Below, piece after piece: positions 45,943 through 54,554 of a stretch of 64,000 nucleotides of DNA; within the stretch, counting starts at the first letter, position 1, and every line of letters starts with the position of its first letter. The DNA comes from CAYOWQ01 sp964407695 (GTDB lineage: Bacteria; Planctomycetota; Phycisphaerae; Phycisphaerales; SM1A02). A program made the translations under genes and the position numbers. Under the pieces are notes generated by a model. It was not told the origin of the DNA. It did no database searches and saw nothing but the letters and a program-made list of their open reading frames with translations. Where the stretch lies: contig CAYOWQ010000001.1 of NCBI GenBank assembly GCA_964407695.1, forward strand, positions 558,001-622,000, given 5' to 3'.

Positions 45943-47151
45943 TCACGCTCCGCCATCATCTTCCCATCGGCGGACGGCGCCAGATGTTCGCGTGCGTCCT
46001 CTCATCGTCGCCTTCCAAGCAGACTCTTCCGGGTTGATGATCGGAGGCGCTGTCACCGGCGCATCATGTCTACCCATGGCTCGCAACCAGCGGAAGTGCG
46101 AAGCGATGCCAGCCAGGAACGAACGGTGTTCGTGATACGCCACCCCAAACTCGCGACAGACGCGCTCCACGATATTCGACATCGCGGGGTAATGCACATG
46201 GCAGATTCCCGGAAACAAGTGATGCTCGATCTGCAAATTCAACCCACCCAACAGCCAGGCGGCGAGTCGGCTGTGGCGCACGAAATCGCAGGTACTTTCG
46301 ACCTGGTGGATCGCCCACGCATTCTCGATGCGATTGGCTTCGCTGGGCGCGACGAACTCGGCTTCCTCCACAATATGCGAAAGCTGAAACACGACGCTCA
46401 GAGAAATGCCCGCCACCGTCGCGGCAACGGCGTAGAAGATCAACACCACCCACCAGGAATGGAAGATCATCGGGATGCCGAAGGCGAGAGCGAGAAACGT
46501 CAGCTTGCCGCCAAGGAAAAGCACAAGGTTCCACCTCCGTGGCCGCGGGATGGAATGACCGCTGACATTGGCGCGAATGACATCAATGTAATCGCCATAC
46601 AGCTGCCATCGGATCGCCATGAATCCGTATAACGGCCACATGTAAAGGTGTTGCCAGCGATGAATGGGCAGACGCCTCTGATACGGCGTGACTCGACCAA
46701 GCGCGCCCAGATCAATATCCGAATCATGGCCGGTGATATTCACGTACGTGTGATGAAGCAGCGTGTGGCGATAGCGCCAGATGTACGACGACCCGCCGAT
46801 GAGGTCCAAGGTCATTGCAGCGAGCTTGTTCACCCACGGCCGATTCGAAAACGCATCGTGCCCGCCATCGTGCTGCACGTTCAGGCCGATTCCCGCCGTA
46901 GCAAACCCCAGCAGAGTCGCCAGCGGCAGGGCCTGCCACCATGTTCGAGCGAAGAACACCAGCGCCACATACAGCCCAAAGAACACGGCAAGCAGGACCG
47001 CGGCCTTCACATATAGTTGCACGCAGTCGCGGCGATGCTTGCCGGTGCGATTGAAGTAGTCATCGATGTGCCGCTGCATCACCTGCTGAAATGCGGCACT
47101 CCCCGAGAATTTGGGATGCTTCGCATTGAGCTGATCGCCGACGGCAGACAC
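45943..47151 (-). CDS. Membrane fatty-acid desaturase, front-end (delta-6-like) type
   Basis: 402 residues. Three histidine boxes bind the di-iron centre: HDGGH (94-98), HTLLHH (129-134) and QIEHH (307-311). The Q in the last box is typical of front-end desaturases and acyl-lipid/sphingolipid relatives. No cytochrome b5 domain is fused, so an external electron donor is needed. Several membrane helices lie between the boxes. It may adjust membrane fluidity, next to nhaA. Confidence 0.92.
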   Translation of the reverse strand: MSAVGDQLNAKHPKFSGSAAFQQVMQRHIDDYFNRTGKHRRDCVQLYVKAAVLLAVFFGLYVALVFFARTWWQALPLATLLGFATAGIGLNVQHDGGHDAFSNRPWVNKLAAMTLDLIGGSSYIWRYRHTLLHHTYVNITGHDSDIDLGALGRVTPYQRRLPIHRWQHLYMWPLYGFMAIRWQLYGDYIDVIRANVSGHSIPRPRRWNLVLFLGGKLTFLALAFGIPMIFHSWWVVLIFYAVAATVAGISLSVVFQLSHIVEEAEFVAPSEANRIENAWAIHQVESTCDFVRHSRLAAWLLGGLNLQIEHHLFPGICHVHYPAMSNIVERVCREFGVAYHEHRSFLAGIASHFRWLRAMGRHDAPVTAPPIINPEESAWKATMRGRTRTSGAVRRWEDDGGA

Positions 47152-47469
47152 GATGGATCATAGCCCATCACCGAGCGGAGTCGCATGGGGTCGACATCAT
47201 TGCATGGTGATTGAAAGCCGACTCGCGACATTCTACGTAACAGAGAACGCCGCCCAAGGCGACTCGAGACACAAGGCACGCTGCAGCGCCGTGATCAGAA
47301 CGCATTAATGGAAGCTCATTCGAATTCTGTGCATTGTGCCCGAGCCTGTACCTGGAAACGGGTGCTTCCAACCTGTCTTGCGAAGCCGCGGGCTTGAAGG
47401 GAAAATCACTGCGAATGAACTCCGCGGCCGAAGTATCCTTTCCGCTGTGGAGCGCATGCGGCTGGGGGG
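47152..47469. other. Intergenic region, nothing recognised
   Basis: 318 nt between the desaturase start and a small membrane protein. Read on both strands; no gene, RNA or clear hairpin was identified. It presumably contains the divergent promoters. Confidence 0.5.
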
Positions 47470-47688
47470 GTGAACGGATGTTCTTCAGGAGAGCCGACGA
47501 AGGGATTCTTCAGCTGGTGGTCTGATCAAAGCCCGTGGCTTCGTTATGGCGTTGCGTTGCTGCGCATTGCAATTTCGACCGTTATCTACTTTGCCGGCCG
47601 CATCTGGGTGTGGGGTTGGGTCGTCGGCGTGATTCTTCTCCTACTTGCCGGTCCGACATCATCAGAGAAGAAGGGGTATCGGCTGTAG
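47470..47688 (+). CDS. Small membrane protein
   Basis: 72 residues from a GTG start. WWSDQSPWLRYGVALLRIAISTVIYFAGRIWVW fits one to two membrane helices with Trp at the borders, then a charged end SSEKKGYRL. Not recognised, but the hydrophobic pattern is more convincing than chance. Confidence 0.5.
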   Translation: MNGCSSGEPTKGFFSWWSDQSPWLRYGVALLRIAISTVIYFAGRIWVWGWVVGVILLLLAGPTSSEKKGYRL

Positions 47689-47741
47689 GGGCGGGCCGTT
47701 GAACGAATCACTCCATGGTGAGTGATGCAGGCCGTGCCACC

Positions 47742-48461
47742 CTACCGCTTCAATTTTACGGACGGCCCTTTCGCGGAAGCCTTTGTGGGGGCCGTCTTCG
47801 CTGCGGTCTTCTTCCCAGCCTTCTTCGAAGCGCTCCTCGCCGGGGACTTCTTCGCGGGGGCCTTGGCTGAACGGATGATGATCGAGCCGCGGCCGGCGCT
47901 GCCAAATGGAACGGGGCTGCGGGCGATGGATGCTTCCATGAGGCTCATCACCGCCGGCTGCCTGAGCTCGGCCGCATCCATCACATCGATATACCGCACC
48001 TGCGCTGACCCCTTGAGCAGCTTCCCGGGGTCGGGCAGGTCCTGGCCGTGGGTGAAGTAGAGCCGGATGCCGTCGGCATCGCCGCGAATGCCCAGCACGC
48101 CCTCGTGGCCCGCCTCGGTGGGCGAGAAGCTGATCACGAACCAGCTGCGGTATTCGTAGACCAGTTCGTGGGCGGTCGGCAGCCGCTTGCGCAGCACCTC
48201 GCGCATCCCCGCCACCAGCCGGGCGTGACTCGGGGCAAACGCCGCGATAAGCCGGTGCGACTCCGCCTCGGCCAGGCGCCTCTCGGTCGCCGACTGGACC
48301 GCGCCCGGTGCAGCGGCCTTGGAGGTGCCGTTGGGTTTGCCATTGGTCTTGCCATTGGTCTTGCCATGAGTCTTGGCCTTGGTCTTGACGATGCTCTTGG
48401 GATTCGCCTTGAGGGTGCCGTTGGCGGTGCGCGGATTGGGCGATTTCTTCTTTGCGGTCAT
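47742..48461 (-). CDS. DUF1801 protein with Lys-rich tails at both ends
   Basis: 239 residues. The core (about 70-185) fits DUF1801: RKRLPTAHELVYEYRSWF, GIRGDADGIRLYFTHGQDLPDP, GSAQVRYIDVMDAAELRQP. The N-terminal ~50 residues (KTHGKTNGKTNGKPNG repeats) and the C-terminal ~50 (KAPAKKSPARSASKKAGKK) are histone H1-like, low complexity. Compare the protein at 10068-10679. DNA or RNA binding is inferred from charge only. Confidence 0.75.
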   Translation of the reverse strand: MTAKKKSPNPRTANGTLKANPKSIVKTKAKTHGKTNGKTNGKPNGTSKAAAPGAVQSATERRLAEAESHRLIAAFAPSHARLVAGMREVLRKRLPTAHELVYEYRSWFVISFSPTEAGHEGVLGIRGDADGIRLYFTHGQDLPDPGKLLKGSAQVRYIDVMDAAELRQPAVMSLMEASIARSPVPFGSAGRGSIIIRSAKAPAKKSPARSASKKAGKKTAAKTAPTKASAKGPSVKLKR

Positions 48462-48610
48462 GGTGCTTCCTTGATGGTCCTTCGTGCATTCAGTCAGCCA
48501 GCCATGCTACCGCGCCGGATTTCCGGGCGCATGTGGGGGCGCTTCAGTCCTCTCCATCCAGCGCTGCCATGACGTACATTTCTCGCATGAGCCCCGATTC
48601 CCCCAAGAAC

Positions 48611-48646
48611 CCCCGCAACCCCCGCAACCCCCGCAACCCCCGCAAC
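48611..48646 (+). repeat. Four tandem 9-bp repeats CCCCCGCAA
   Basis: Four exact copies. If the longer DinB ORF were used they would encode PRN repeats, but they lie upstream of the likely start at 48665. Confidence 0.8.
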
Positions 48647-48664
48647 TCATCTGAATCTGGCATC

Positions 48665-49183
48665 ATGATTGGCGCGGTTCTCGACCTCCACGCAATGATC
48701 AGCGGCTTTCTCATCGACGCCGTCGACGATGTTCCCGACTCGCGCATGACCGAGCAGCCGGACGCCATCGTCAACCACCCCGCGTGGACGCTGTCGCATC
48801 TCAACGCCTATGCGGCCGCGTTGCTCGCCATGCTCTCTGAACCTCCGAACCCCGCCGACCCCAGCGCTGTCGCCGCGGCCGACGTCGAAGCAGAACACGA
48901 AATGCAGCAGTTCGGCTACGGCACCACGCCGGTGGCCGACCCCGGGCTCTATCCCACCAAGCGCGAGCTCATCGACCGCTTCAGGGATCGCAACGCCCGA
49001 CTGGCGGAGATCGTCGCCGCGAAGCACGCCGAGGTGTTCCCGCTGCCGTCGCCAAAGAAGTACCACCCCCACGCGCCCACCCTCGGCCACATCGCCATCA
49101 CGCTGCTGGTGGCCCACCCGCCGCATCATCTCGGCCAGCTGCGTCAATGGCGCAGGGCGGCGGGGATGGTGGACCGCGGGTGA
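48665..49183 (+). CDS. DinB-like four-helix protein, second copy
   Basis: 172 residues from ATG 48665, the same length as the paralogue at 27079. Histidines at NHPAWTLSHL and AHPPHHLGQLRQWRR match the superfamily metal site. Starts at 48569 or 48587 would add a PRN-repeat segment and cannot be excluded. Function unknown. Confidence 0.75.
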   Translation: MIGAVLDLHAMISGFLIDAVDDVPDSRMTEQPDAIVNHPAWTLSHLNAYAAALLAMLSEPPNPADPSAVAAADVEAEHEMQQFGYGTTPVADPGLYPTKRELIDRFRDRNARLAEIVAAKHAEVFPLPSPKKYHPHAPTLGHIAITLLVAHPPHHLGQLRQWRRAAGMVDRG

Positions 49184-49467
49184 AGATCGATGGGACCAAA
49201 TCGTCCGGGGGGTCGAAACCATGGCCGTGCGGGGGGACCCTCAGTTTCACCATCCATCGGCAGAGCGCTGCGGGCGAGAAACCGGCGGAACCGGATGGGG
49301 CCCGGAACGTGCCCGAAATCGGCGGGATTTTGTCGCGTGTGCGCACGCCCTGCCCGTACACTGGGTTTCGCAGGGGCGCAGGTCCAGCCTCGCTGCGCGC
49401 ATGACTCGTGGGATGCGCATCACCGGCGACAGACTCGGCGGGCCGCACACCAGACCAGGAGAGAACG

Positions 49468-51318
49468 ATGAAAACGCAGACAGGCCGACCGTCGAGCATG
49501 TTCACTTCAGCGCTGGCCGCAGCACGCCCTGATCGCTCCCCATCGCTCGCGGCGATCAAGCGCTGGGCGTTCGCCCGGGTGGCGGCCGCGATCACGGGGG
49601 TGGTGCCGGGGGTGGTCCCGGGGGTGGTGCCGGGGGTGGTCCCGGGGGTGGTGCCGGGGGTGGTGCCGGGGGTCGCGGGGGTGTTGGGGGTGTCGGGGGT
49701 ATCGGGGGTATCGGGGGTGGTGCATGCTGATACCTGCGGGATCTTTGTGTCCACGCTGGGCGACGACACGGCCGACTGCGGCCTCGATCCCGACTTCCCG
49801 TGCGCGAGCATCCAACATGGTCTGGATCGCGCGGTGGCTGAGCGGCTCTCGTGCGTGTTCATTCAAGTGGGCGCCTACAACGAATCGATCGAGCTCAAGC
49901 CGGGTGTGAGCCTCTTCGGCGGGTTCGACCTCGACTGGGTTCAGGTTCGCGCGGGGCGCCGGGCGCTCACCACCGTCATCACCGGCGGGTACAACGACGC
50001 GGTTGACCTCTGGGCGACCGTGGTTGCCCTGTCGATACCGTCGCCGCAGGCGCCCACGCTCGCCGACCTCACCATCCGCGGCCCCGTGGTTCCTCCAGGC
50101 GAACTCAGCGGCATCAACGGCCGAGCCAGCCACGCCATCGTCACCTCCGCTTCAGCGCTCGCGCTGGTGCGCTGTCGCATCGAGGGCGGTCAGGGAAGCG
50201 AAGGTGTGGAGGGCGCTCCCGGCATGGATGCGGCGATGATCGGGGCCACCGGGGCGATGGCGGGCGCTGCGGGCGGAAACGGTGTCGCCGCCCCGGTGTG
50301 CAGCACGGTCAAGCCCGGCGGCGGGGGCGGCGGATTCAACGGGCTGGTGGGCAGCGCTGCAACCGGCGGCCTGGGCGGGGCGGGCGGTTCGGCCGACACC
50401 TCCTGCGGAATTCCATTCAATCTGCTGCCGACGGGCGGCTCGCCCGGCATGCAGGGCAACGGATCAACCGGCGGCCCCGGCGGCCCCGCAGTGCCGGCGT
50501 GCTTCGGCGGCGCACCCGGTCAACCGGGAATTGCGGTTCACGGCGCCGGCGGCGCTGGCGGTGTGGGCTTGTTTCCCATGGGTCTTGATGTCGTGAGCAC
50601 CTCGGGCAGCGCTGGTTCGCTCGGGAATCACGGCGCGGGCGGAGGTGGAGGCAGCGGTGCGGGCGGGTGCGATGGGCCCTCCGGCACGGCGGGCAGCGGC
50701 GGCGGCGGCGGCGGAGCCGGCGGAGCGCGGGCGATCTCGGGCGGCGGCGGCGGCGGAGGTGGAGGCGCTGCGCTCGGACTGACCCTCGGGGGCGCCAGCC
50801 AGGCGCTGATCCAGGAATGCATCTTCGTCGGCGGGGTCGGCGCCCGCGGCGCTTCCGGCGGTGCGGGCGGTCGCGGTCAGGCGGGCGGACCCGGCGGTCC
50901 GGGCGGATCGGCTGCGAGCGGCGGAATGATGGGCGGCATGGGCGGCGCTGGGGCCACCGGCGGCCACAGCGGCGGCGGCGGCGGCGGGTCGGGTGGTGAA
51001 CAGATCAGCATCCTCGCGCTCAGCTTCTCCGCCGGGGTGGAGCTCATCGACACCTCATTCATCCCGGGCGTCGGCGGCGCGGGCGGCGCGGGCGGAGTGC
51101 CGGCGGATGTCGGCGGCAATCCCGGTCTGCCGGGGACCTCGGGCAGCGTCACCGCGGTTGCTGCGCTCCCCGGATCCGCAGGCATCGTTCCCGCCGGTTG
51201 CGATCCAGCCCCATGCCTCCTTCCGCCGCCGTGCGACGGCGATATCAACGGCGATGGGGCGATCGACGGCGCTGACCTCGGCCTCCTGCTGGGCGGCTGG
51301 GGACGATGCCCGGACTAA
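49468..51318 (+). CDS. Glycine-rich secreted protein with repeat-built signal peptide and dockerin-like end
   Basis: 616 residues after AGGAGAGAACG. Residues 44-67 are six exact GVVP repeats and 68-85 are GVx repeats, together forming the hydrophobic core of the signal peptide, followed by HADTC. Next is a right-handed beta-helix-like region (DCGLDPDFPCASIQHGLDRAV, FIQVGAYNESIELKPGVSLFGGF) resembling DUF1565-type repeats. About 300 residues of Gly/Ala-rich sequence with GGxGGxGG runs follow, like PE-PGRS proteins. It ends with one dockerin-like loop DINGDGAIDGADLGLLL. Confidence 0.8.
   Translation: MKTQTGRPSSMFTSALAAARPDRSPSLAAIKRWAFARVAAAITGVVPGVVPGVVPGVVPGVVPGVVPGVAGVLGVSGVSGVSGVVHADTCGIFVSTLGDDTADCGLDPDFPCASIQHGLDRAVAERLSCVFIQVGAYNESIELKPGVSLFGGFDLDWVQVRAGRRALTTVITGGYNDAVDLWATVVALSIPSPQAPTLADLTIRGPVVPPGELSGINGRASHAIVTSASALALVRCRIEGGQGSEGVEGAPGMDAAMIGATGAMAGAAGGNGVAAPVCSTVKPGGGGGGFNGLVGSAATGGLGGAGGSADTSCGIPFNLLPTGGSPGMQGNGSTGGPGGPAVPACFGGAPGQPGIAVHGAGGAGGVGLFPMGLDVVSTSGSAGSLGNHGAGGGGGSGAGGCDGPSGTAGSGGGGGGAGGARAISGGGGGGGGGAALGLTLGGASQALIQECIFVGGVGARGASGGAGGRGQAGGPGGPGGSAASGGMMGGMGGAGATGGHSGGGGGGSGGEQISILALSFSAGVELIDTSFIPGVGGAGGAGGVPADVGGNPGLPGTSGSVTAVAALPGSAGIVPAGCDPAPCLLPPPCDGDINGDGAIDGADLGLLLGGWGRCPD
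49597..49722 (+). repeat. Minisatellite inside the signal-peptide coding region
   Basis: Six copies of GGGGTGGTGCCG with minor change (49597-49668), then six 9-bp GGGGTxxxG copies (49669-49722). Both units are multiples of three, so copy-number change would alter the length of the signal core and keep the frame. Confidence 0.9.
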
Positions 51319-51410
51319 GTCGCATCGTGCAAAGGGATTTGAACCACATACGCGCAGAGAACACCGAGGAAGCGGAAGTCGCCGAGGCGTGAACCCATTG
51401 AGGCGAGGGG

Positions 51411-51512
51411 GTGGCACAGGCGTCCGGGTGGCACAGGCGTCCGGGTGGCACAGGCGTCCGAGTGGCACAGGCGTCCGGGCGGCACAGGCGTCCGGGTGGC
51501 ACAGGCGTCCCG
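51411..51512. repeat. Six tandem 17-bp repeats
   Basis: Unit GTGGCACAGGCGTCCGG, six copies. The last runs into a hairpin ACAGGCG-TCC-CGCCTGT, which on the minus strand reads ACAGGC-GGGAC-GCCTGT, the same loop as the hairpins near groEL. Confidence 0.9.
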
Positions 51513-51525
51513 CCTGTGGTCCTTT

Positions 51526-51556
<31 letters not shown>

Positions 51557-51590
51557 TTCTTTTGGCTTCCGCCGCCGCCAACCAGCCAGC

Positions 51591-51842
51591 GCGGGTCGGG
51601 AGCCAACCGTCGCGGGTCGGGAGCCAACCGTCGCGGGTCGAGAGCCAACCGTCGAGGGTCGGGAGCCAACCGTCGAGGGTCGAGAGCAAACCGTCGAGGG
51701 TCGGGAGCCAACCGTCGAGGGTCGGGAGCCAACCGTCGAGGGTTGAGAGCAGACCGTCGAGGGTCGAGAGCAAACCGTCGAGGGTTGAGAGCAAACCGTC
51801 GAGGGTTGAGAGCAGACCGTCGAGGGTTGAGAGCAAACCGTC
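51591..51842. repeat. Twelve tandem 21-bp repeats
   Basis: Unit GnGGGTnGnGAGCnnACCGTC, twelve copies. Changes between copies are not random: early copies have GCGGGTCGGGAGCCAACC, later ones GAGGGTTGAGAGCAAACC, indicating gradual expansion. It lies 229 bp before the GHKL gene. Confidence 0.92.
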
Positions 51843-52037
51843 GAGGAATTGTCGTCGCCGCCATGGAGCCGATGAGCCCCACCCCTGCTGGCGGGCTTGA
51901 AATGGAGAAATTACGGGACGTGCTGGAAGTCAGCTTCGCTGGGGGGCGGGACGTTGTACCGACCGCTAGAGTCGAATCTGCCAACTGGTATCCCGCGCTG
52001 TTAACACGCGAATGGTGTGAGCAGTACGCCCCGCCCG

Positions 52038-52043
52038 TATAAT
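52038..52043 (+). promoter_or_regulatory. -10 element of the GHKL gene
   Basis: Consensus TATAAT 29 nt before the ATG at 52072; no good -35 was seen at the usual distance. It suggests a short leader of about 20 nt. Confidence 0.45.
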
Positions 52044-52071
52044 CGCGACTTCAACCGGGAGATTACAACTC

Positions 52072-54072
52072 ATGACTACGCCCGCCAAGCCGACTCAGTT
52101 TGAGATGAAGTTCGATCCGATGACGATCGAGCACTTCGGCTTGCGGCTATACAGTCACCTTCCGCCAGTCCTGAACGAGCTTGTATCGAACGCCTACGAC
52201 GCGGACTCATCGAAAGTAGAAGTCACAGTACCCAGCGGCCCAATCACGCCCGCTTCAGAGGTGATCGTACGCGATTTCGGGCACGGCATGAACGCCCGGG
52301 AGGTGCAGGAGGAGTACTTGGTCATTGGCCGGCCAAGGCGGGGCAAGGACTCGACGGTGACCAAATCCAAGTCAGGAGCGCGGTCCGTCACCGGGCGCAA
52401 GGGGCTTGGGAAGTTGTCCGTGTTCGGAGTTGCCGACGAGATGGAACTGCGGTCCGTGCAGAGTGGCCAAGCCATCTGTTTGAAGTTCAGCTTCCCGGCA
52501 ATGCGTGCTTGGGCGGAAGCGAATGGCAACACTCAGTATCAGCCGGAGGTCGTCGCCGCGCGAAGCGGTGTCACGAAGGAACCGACAGGGGTTGAAGTTC
52601 GCTTGCGAAGACTACGTCGCACGACGCCCATCGACGCTGACGACGTTCGCAAAGGTCTCGCCAAGCGGCTCACCATCTGCAGTGCGGCGTTTGAGGTCAA
52701 GGTGAACGGCACGGCCATCGGCCCCGGCGACCGGCTCAGCAAGAACGATTGCGCCGAAGGACAGTGCTGGGACGTGACGGGGCTCCCACCAGAGTTGGCG
52801 ATCGGAGATGGCCTGTCGGTCACTGGGTGGATCGGGTTTCTGGAAGAGAGTTCGCAGCGACACCGCGGCGTTGACATCTTCGCCACCGGCAAGGCCGTGG
52901 AACTGGGGAGCTACTTCAATCTGTCAACGACGCACGCCCAGTTTGCGCGCGCCTATTTGGTGGGCGAGGTACATGCTGATTTTCTTGACGCCGGGCAGGA
53001 CTTGGTGAGCACGGCCCGTAACTCGGTGGTGTGGGAGACGCCGCAGGCCATCGCACTGCAACAGTGGGGGCAGAAGGTCTTGACGCACCTCTTTGACCAA
53101 TGGGTCACGCTGCGGCGCACGAAAAAGGAAGAAGACGTTATCAAGACCGCAAAGTTCGATGTGTGGCTCAAGACTCGAACCCCAGGCGAGCAACGAACCG
53201 CGAAGAGAATCGTCAGGGTACTCGTCGACGACGATTCGATGGATCCTGCGTCCCTTGTGCCGCTGCTCGAGATCGTCAAGGGGAGCGTCGAAAGCGTGGC
53301 GTTTCACGAGTTGATCGACAAGATCGAGGAAGGCGGCTCTTCAATCAAGACGTTGCTTGAGTTGTTCGAGGAATGGCGCGTCATCGAGGCCCGAGAGCAC
53401 CTTCGGCTCGCTGACGGGCGACTTGAGGCCCTCAAGCAACTCGAGGCATACGCAAAGCGGGGAGCCCGGGAGGTACAAGAGGTTCAGCCATTGCTTGAGA
53501 AGCACTTGTGGATGCTCGACCCGACCTGGACCGAAGCGTCGGGGCAAACGAGGTACACCGACATTTTGCGGAAGCAGTTTGCCGAGGACGCGAACGTACC
53601 TGACGATGACAAGCGGCTTGACATCATGGGCATTAGTGCTGGCGGCATCCTGACTGTAGTGGAGTTCAAGCGTCCGCAAGCTACGTTGTCGCGAAAACAC
53701 CTTACGCAGATCGACGAATACGTGGAGTGGATGAACGACAATTACCGTGGGTCTGGGCCGGACGCGCCGGTTGCAGTACATGGGCTGCTCGTAGTCGGGA
53801 AGCTGCAAGCGTCGCTAGGCCAGGCAATCAGCAAGCGCATCGGGGCTGGGATTCGCGTCGAGACTTTCAACGACCTCATCCAAAGGTGCAAAGCGCAGCT
53901 TGGCCATACGGACAAAATCCTTCGTAATACGGCCCCAGAGTATTCATCGCAGGCTCGTAAGGCGAGGAAAGCGTCATCCAATCCAGTGGTTCTCGGTGCG
54001 GCCAAAACGGCTCCCGCGGCTTTCGCGAAGAATAGGAAGAAGAGCAAGAAGCGAAAGAAGAAGCGACGGTAG
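52072..54072 (+). CDS. GHKL ATPase (MORC/MutL-like) fused to PD-(D/E)XK nuclease
   Basis: 666 residues. N-terminal Bergerat ATPase: N-box NELVSNAYDAD (35-45), G1 DFGHGM (68-73) and G2 GRKGLGKLSVFG (108-119), so ATP binding is expected. A middle helical part follows. Residues about 480-560 look like a NucS/Shedu-type nuclease: LLEKHLWMLDPTW, then Asp517 (RLDIMGI), 13 residues, Glu531-Phe-Lys533 (VVEFKRP). The last 14 residues are a Lys/Arg tail. Bacterial MORC-like GHKL proteins are known from restriction-related loci. Vsr and a cytosine methyltransferase follow. Confidence 0.85.
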   Translation: MTTPAKPTQFEMKFDPMTIEHFGLRLYSHLPPVLNELVSNAYDADSSKVEVTVPSGPITPASEVIVRDFGHGMNAREVQEEYLVIGRPRRGKDSTVTKSKSGARSVTGRKGLGKLSVFGVADEMELRSVQSGQAICLKFSFPAMRAWAEANGNTQYQPEVVAARSGVTKEPTGVEVRLRRLRRTTPIDADDVRKGLAKRLTICSAAFEVKVNGTAIGPGDRLSKNDCAEGQCWDVTGLPPELAIGDGLSVTGWIGFLEESSQRHRGVDIFATGKAVELGSYFNLSTTHAQFARAYLVGEVHADFLDAGQDLVSTARNSVVWETPQAIALQQWGQKVLTHLFDQWVTLRRTKKEEDVIKTAKFDVWLKTRTPGEQRTAKRIVRVLVDDDSMDPASLVPLLEIVKGSVESVAFHELIDKIEEGGSSIKTLLELFEEWRVIEAREHLRLADGRLEALKQLEAYAKRGAREVQEVQPLLEKHLWMLDPTWTEASGQTRYTDILRKQFAEDANVPDDDKRLDIMGISAGGILTVVEFKRPQATLSRKHLTQIDEYVEWMNDNYRGSGPDAPVAVHGLLVVGKLQASLGQAISKRIGAGIRVETFNDLIQRCKAQLGHTDKILRNTAPEYSSQARKARKASSNPVVLGAAKTAPAAFAKNRKKSKKRKKKRR

Positions 54073-54086
54073 CTGCTTTGGACGTG

Positions 54087-54554
54087 ATGACACCAAGCCA
54101 GCGACGCAAGGCGATGCAATCCAACCGGGGTCGCACCGGCCCCGAGCGGCGCGTGGCCGCAGCTCTCTGGCGGCGCGGATTCCGCCACCTCAGCGCCGGG
54201 GGGTACCGTGCACGTGCCGGTCGACGGTTCCCAGGTAGTCCCGACCTGATCTTCGTTGGTCGGCGCTGCGTGGTCTTCATTGACGGCTGCTTCTGGCACG
54301 GATGCCGGAGTTGCCATGACTTCGATCGTGACCTGAGCGCCTGGTGGCGGGCAAAGATCGACGCCAACGCGGCGCGAGATCGCCGTGTGCGCTCGCGCCT
54401 CCGCAAGGGAGGATGGACCGTGCTTGTCGTTCGGGAGCACGACCTTTCTCCCCAGGCCCGGTTTGACCGGACGATCGATCGACTCACGTCGCGCATCCCG
54501 CCAAGCCGATACGATGTGCCTGATGCCCGCCGTTGCCCAGAAACAGGCTGCTGA
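54087..54554 (+). CDS. vsr: Vsr-type DNA mismatch endonuclease
   Basis: 155 residues from ATG 54087. Cuts next to T:G mismatches formed by deamination of 5-methylcytosine. Motifs: RTGPERRVAAALWRRGFR, catalytic Asp53 in FPGSPDLIF, His71 in FIDGCFWHGC with zinc cysteines, WWRAKIDANAARD, and GWTVLVVREHDL, where Glu117 is kept but the usual WECE is altered. It begins 14 nt after the ATPase gene and its 3' end overlaps the methyltransferase by 41 nt. In a defence context it may also act as the nicking nuclease. Confidence 0.92.
   Translation: MTPSQRRKAMQSNRGRTGPERRVAAALWRRGFRHLSAGGYRARAGRRFPGSPDLIFVGRRCVVFIDGCFWHGCRSCHDFDRDLSAWWRAKIDANAARDRRVRSRLRKGGWTVLVVREHDLSPQARFDRTIDRLTSRIPPSRYDVPDARRCPETGC

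Noticed and set aside
51591..51842. CRISPR-like array
   Set aside because: The 21-bp units are directly tandem with no unique spacers between them and no cas genes nearby.
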